Program-made: the position numbers and the translations under genes | From: Acidithiobacillus sulfuriphilus | GTDB lineage: Bacteria; Pseudomonadota; Gammaproteobacteria; Acidithiobacillales; Acidithiobacillaceae | Assembly (NCBI RefSeq): GCF_003721225.1 | Contig: NZ_RIZI01000128.1 | Coordinates: 1-16,071 of the forward strand | Direction of reading: 5' to 3' | DNA: 16,071 nt | The notes under the pieces: model-generated | What the model was told of the DNA's origin: nothing | The model's input: the letters and a program-made list of their open reading frames with translations, nothing else | Database searches by the model: none | Part shown: piece by piece, positions 15,422-16,071 of the stretch | Layout: the number at the start of each line of letters is the position of its first letter | Numbering within the stretch: position 1 is the stretch's first letter

Positions 15422-16071
15422 ATCCCACACCGCTCATTTTTGCCTATGACCACCAGCAGGACCCCGTTCATGGGTCGATGGGGGAGGCGGAAGCTTTGGC
15501 GGACATTCCCCAGGCATTGCTCCGCGGGGATACCCTCCATTGGCCCAATCCGTCGGAACTGGAGGTCGTGCGTCATTACACCCGTCTGTCCCAGCGCAAT
15601 TTTTCCATTGACACCCATTTCTATCCGTTGGGCTCCTGCACCATGAAATACAACCCGCGCATTGCCCATGAAGGGGCCATGCTGGCTGGTTTCGCGCGCC
15701 TCCACCCGCAGACCCCGGCCCCGGCCATGCAGGGTTTGCTGGGCATTTTGTGGGAACTGCAGGAGTGGCTGGCCGCCGTGACGGGTATGGCGGCGGTGAG
15801 CCTGACCCCGGCGGCGGGTGCGCAGGGGGAACTGGCCGGGGTCGCCATGATCCGCGCCTATCATCACACTCGCGGTGACCACCAGCGTAAGCGCATGCTC
15901 ATCCCCACGGCGGCCCACGGTACCAATCCGGCCAGTGCCCGTATGGCGGGCTTTACGGTGGTGGAGATACCCAACGGTCCCGACGGCGATCTGGATCTGG
16001 CTGCCCTGGACGCGGCCCTGGGTCCGGATACGGCGGGCATCATGCTGACCAATCCCTCCACCCTGGGCGTT
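15418..16071 (+). CDS. gcvPB: Glycine dehydrogenase (decarboxylating) subunit 2, 3' end outside window
   Basis: The first 218 codons of the beta subunit of the split P-protein; the frame is open to the last base, so the gene continues beyond the window. The start resembles the family: MNPTPLIFAYDH, then EVVRHYTRLSQRNFSID, FYPLGSCTMKYNPR (the hallmark of GcvPB), SLTPAAGAQGELAG, HGTNPASARMAGF and MLTNPSTLGV. The full protein is usually about 480-500 residues, and the PLP-binding lysine lies in the missing part. The ATG at 15418 overlaps the gcvPA stop by 4 nt, with AAGGA at 15404-15408. It completes the order gcvT-gcvH-gcvPA-gcvPB. Confidence 0.95.
   Translation, partial: MNPTPLIFAYDHQQDPVHGSMGEAEALADIPQALLRGDTLHWPNPSELEVVRHYTRLSQRNFSIDTHFYPLGSCTMKYNPRIAHEGAMLAGFARLHPQTPAPAMQGLLGILWELQEWLAAVTGMAAVSLTPAAGAQGELAGVAMIRAYHHTRGDHQRKRMLIPTAAHGTNPASARMAGFTVVEIPNGPDGDLDLAALDAALGPDTAGIMLTNPSTLGV

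Overview
This is a gene-dense, GC-rich stretch of a proteobacterial chromosome with housekeeping and biosynthetic genes, short intergenic gaps and many stop/start overlaps. The set ilvI-ilvH-ilvC-psd-pssA, a MutS of E. coli architecture, a YajQ-type protein and a four-gene glycine cleavage cluster with split P-protein point to the beta/gamma-proteobacterial side. An Acidithiobacillus-like organism is my best guess. That is an impression from gene content and base composition, not a measured assignment. I see no rRNA, tRNA, CRISPR array, insertion sequence or phage gene.

Layout. (1) 1-927 is the 3' part of a MutS2-like ATPase gene that starts before the window. It ends without the usual C-terminal Smr domain and is followed by an intrinsic terminator (945-977). 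(2) 1094-4385 is the ilvI-ilvH-ilvC operon for branched-chain amino acids, with a plausible promoter at 1030-1058 and a terminator at 4393-4423. (3) 4455-5857 is psd-pssA, the two steps from CDP-diacylglycerol to phosphatidylethanolamine, overlapping by 4 nt; pssA precedes psd in the pathway. (4) 5865-8733 on the minus strand is a small DUF465/YdcH-type gene followed by mutS, which meets pssA tail to tail with only 7 nt between. (5) 8734-8905 is a divergent control region holding two inverted repeats, one of them a perfect 10-bp palindrome over the likely moaD promoter. (6) 8906-10852 is moaD-moaE-yajQ-hugZ-like, spaced by 1, 6 and 2 nt and so probably one transcript. (7) 10929-12146 is a GT4 glycosyltransferase. 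(8) 12205-16071 is a Roadblock/LC7 protein overlapping gcvT, then gcvH, gcvPA and gcvPB, which runs off the window end.

How the genes work together. IlvI/IlvH make acetohydroxy acids and IlvC reduces and isomerises them. PssA and Psd make phosphatidylethanolamine in the membrane. MoaD and MoaE form molybdopterin synthase. GcvT, GcvH and GcvPA/PB are the glycine cleavage proteins except the shared L-protein. The least explained parts are the HugZ-like protein, the glycosyltransferase and the Roadblock protein wedged between cofactor genes and the glycine cleavage genes, the palindrome before moaD, and the Smr-less MutS2 relative. I did not find a clearly new multi-gene system; these are the best places to look.
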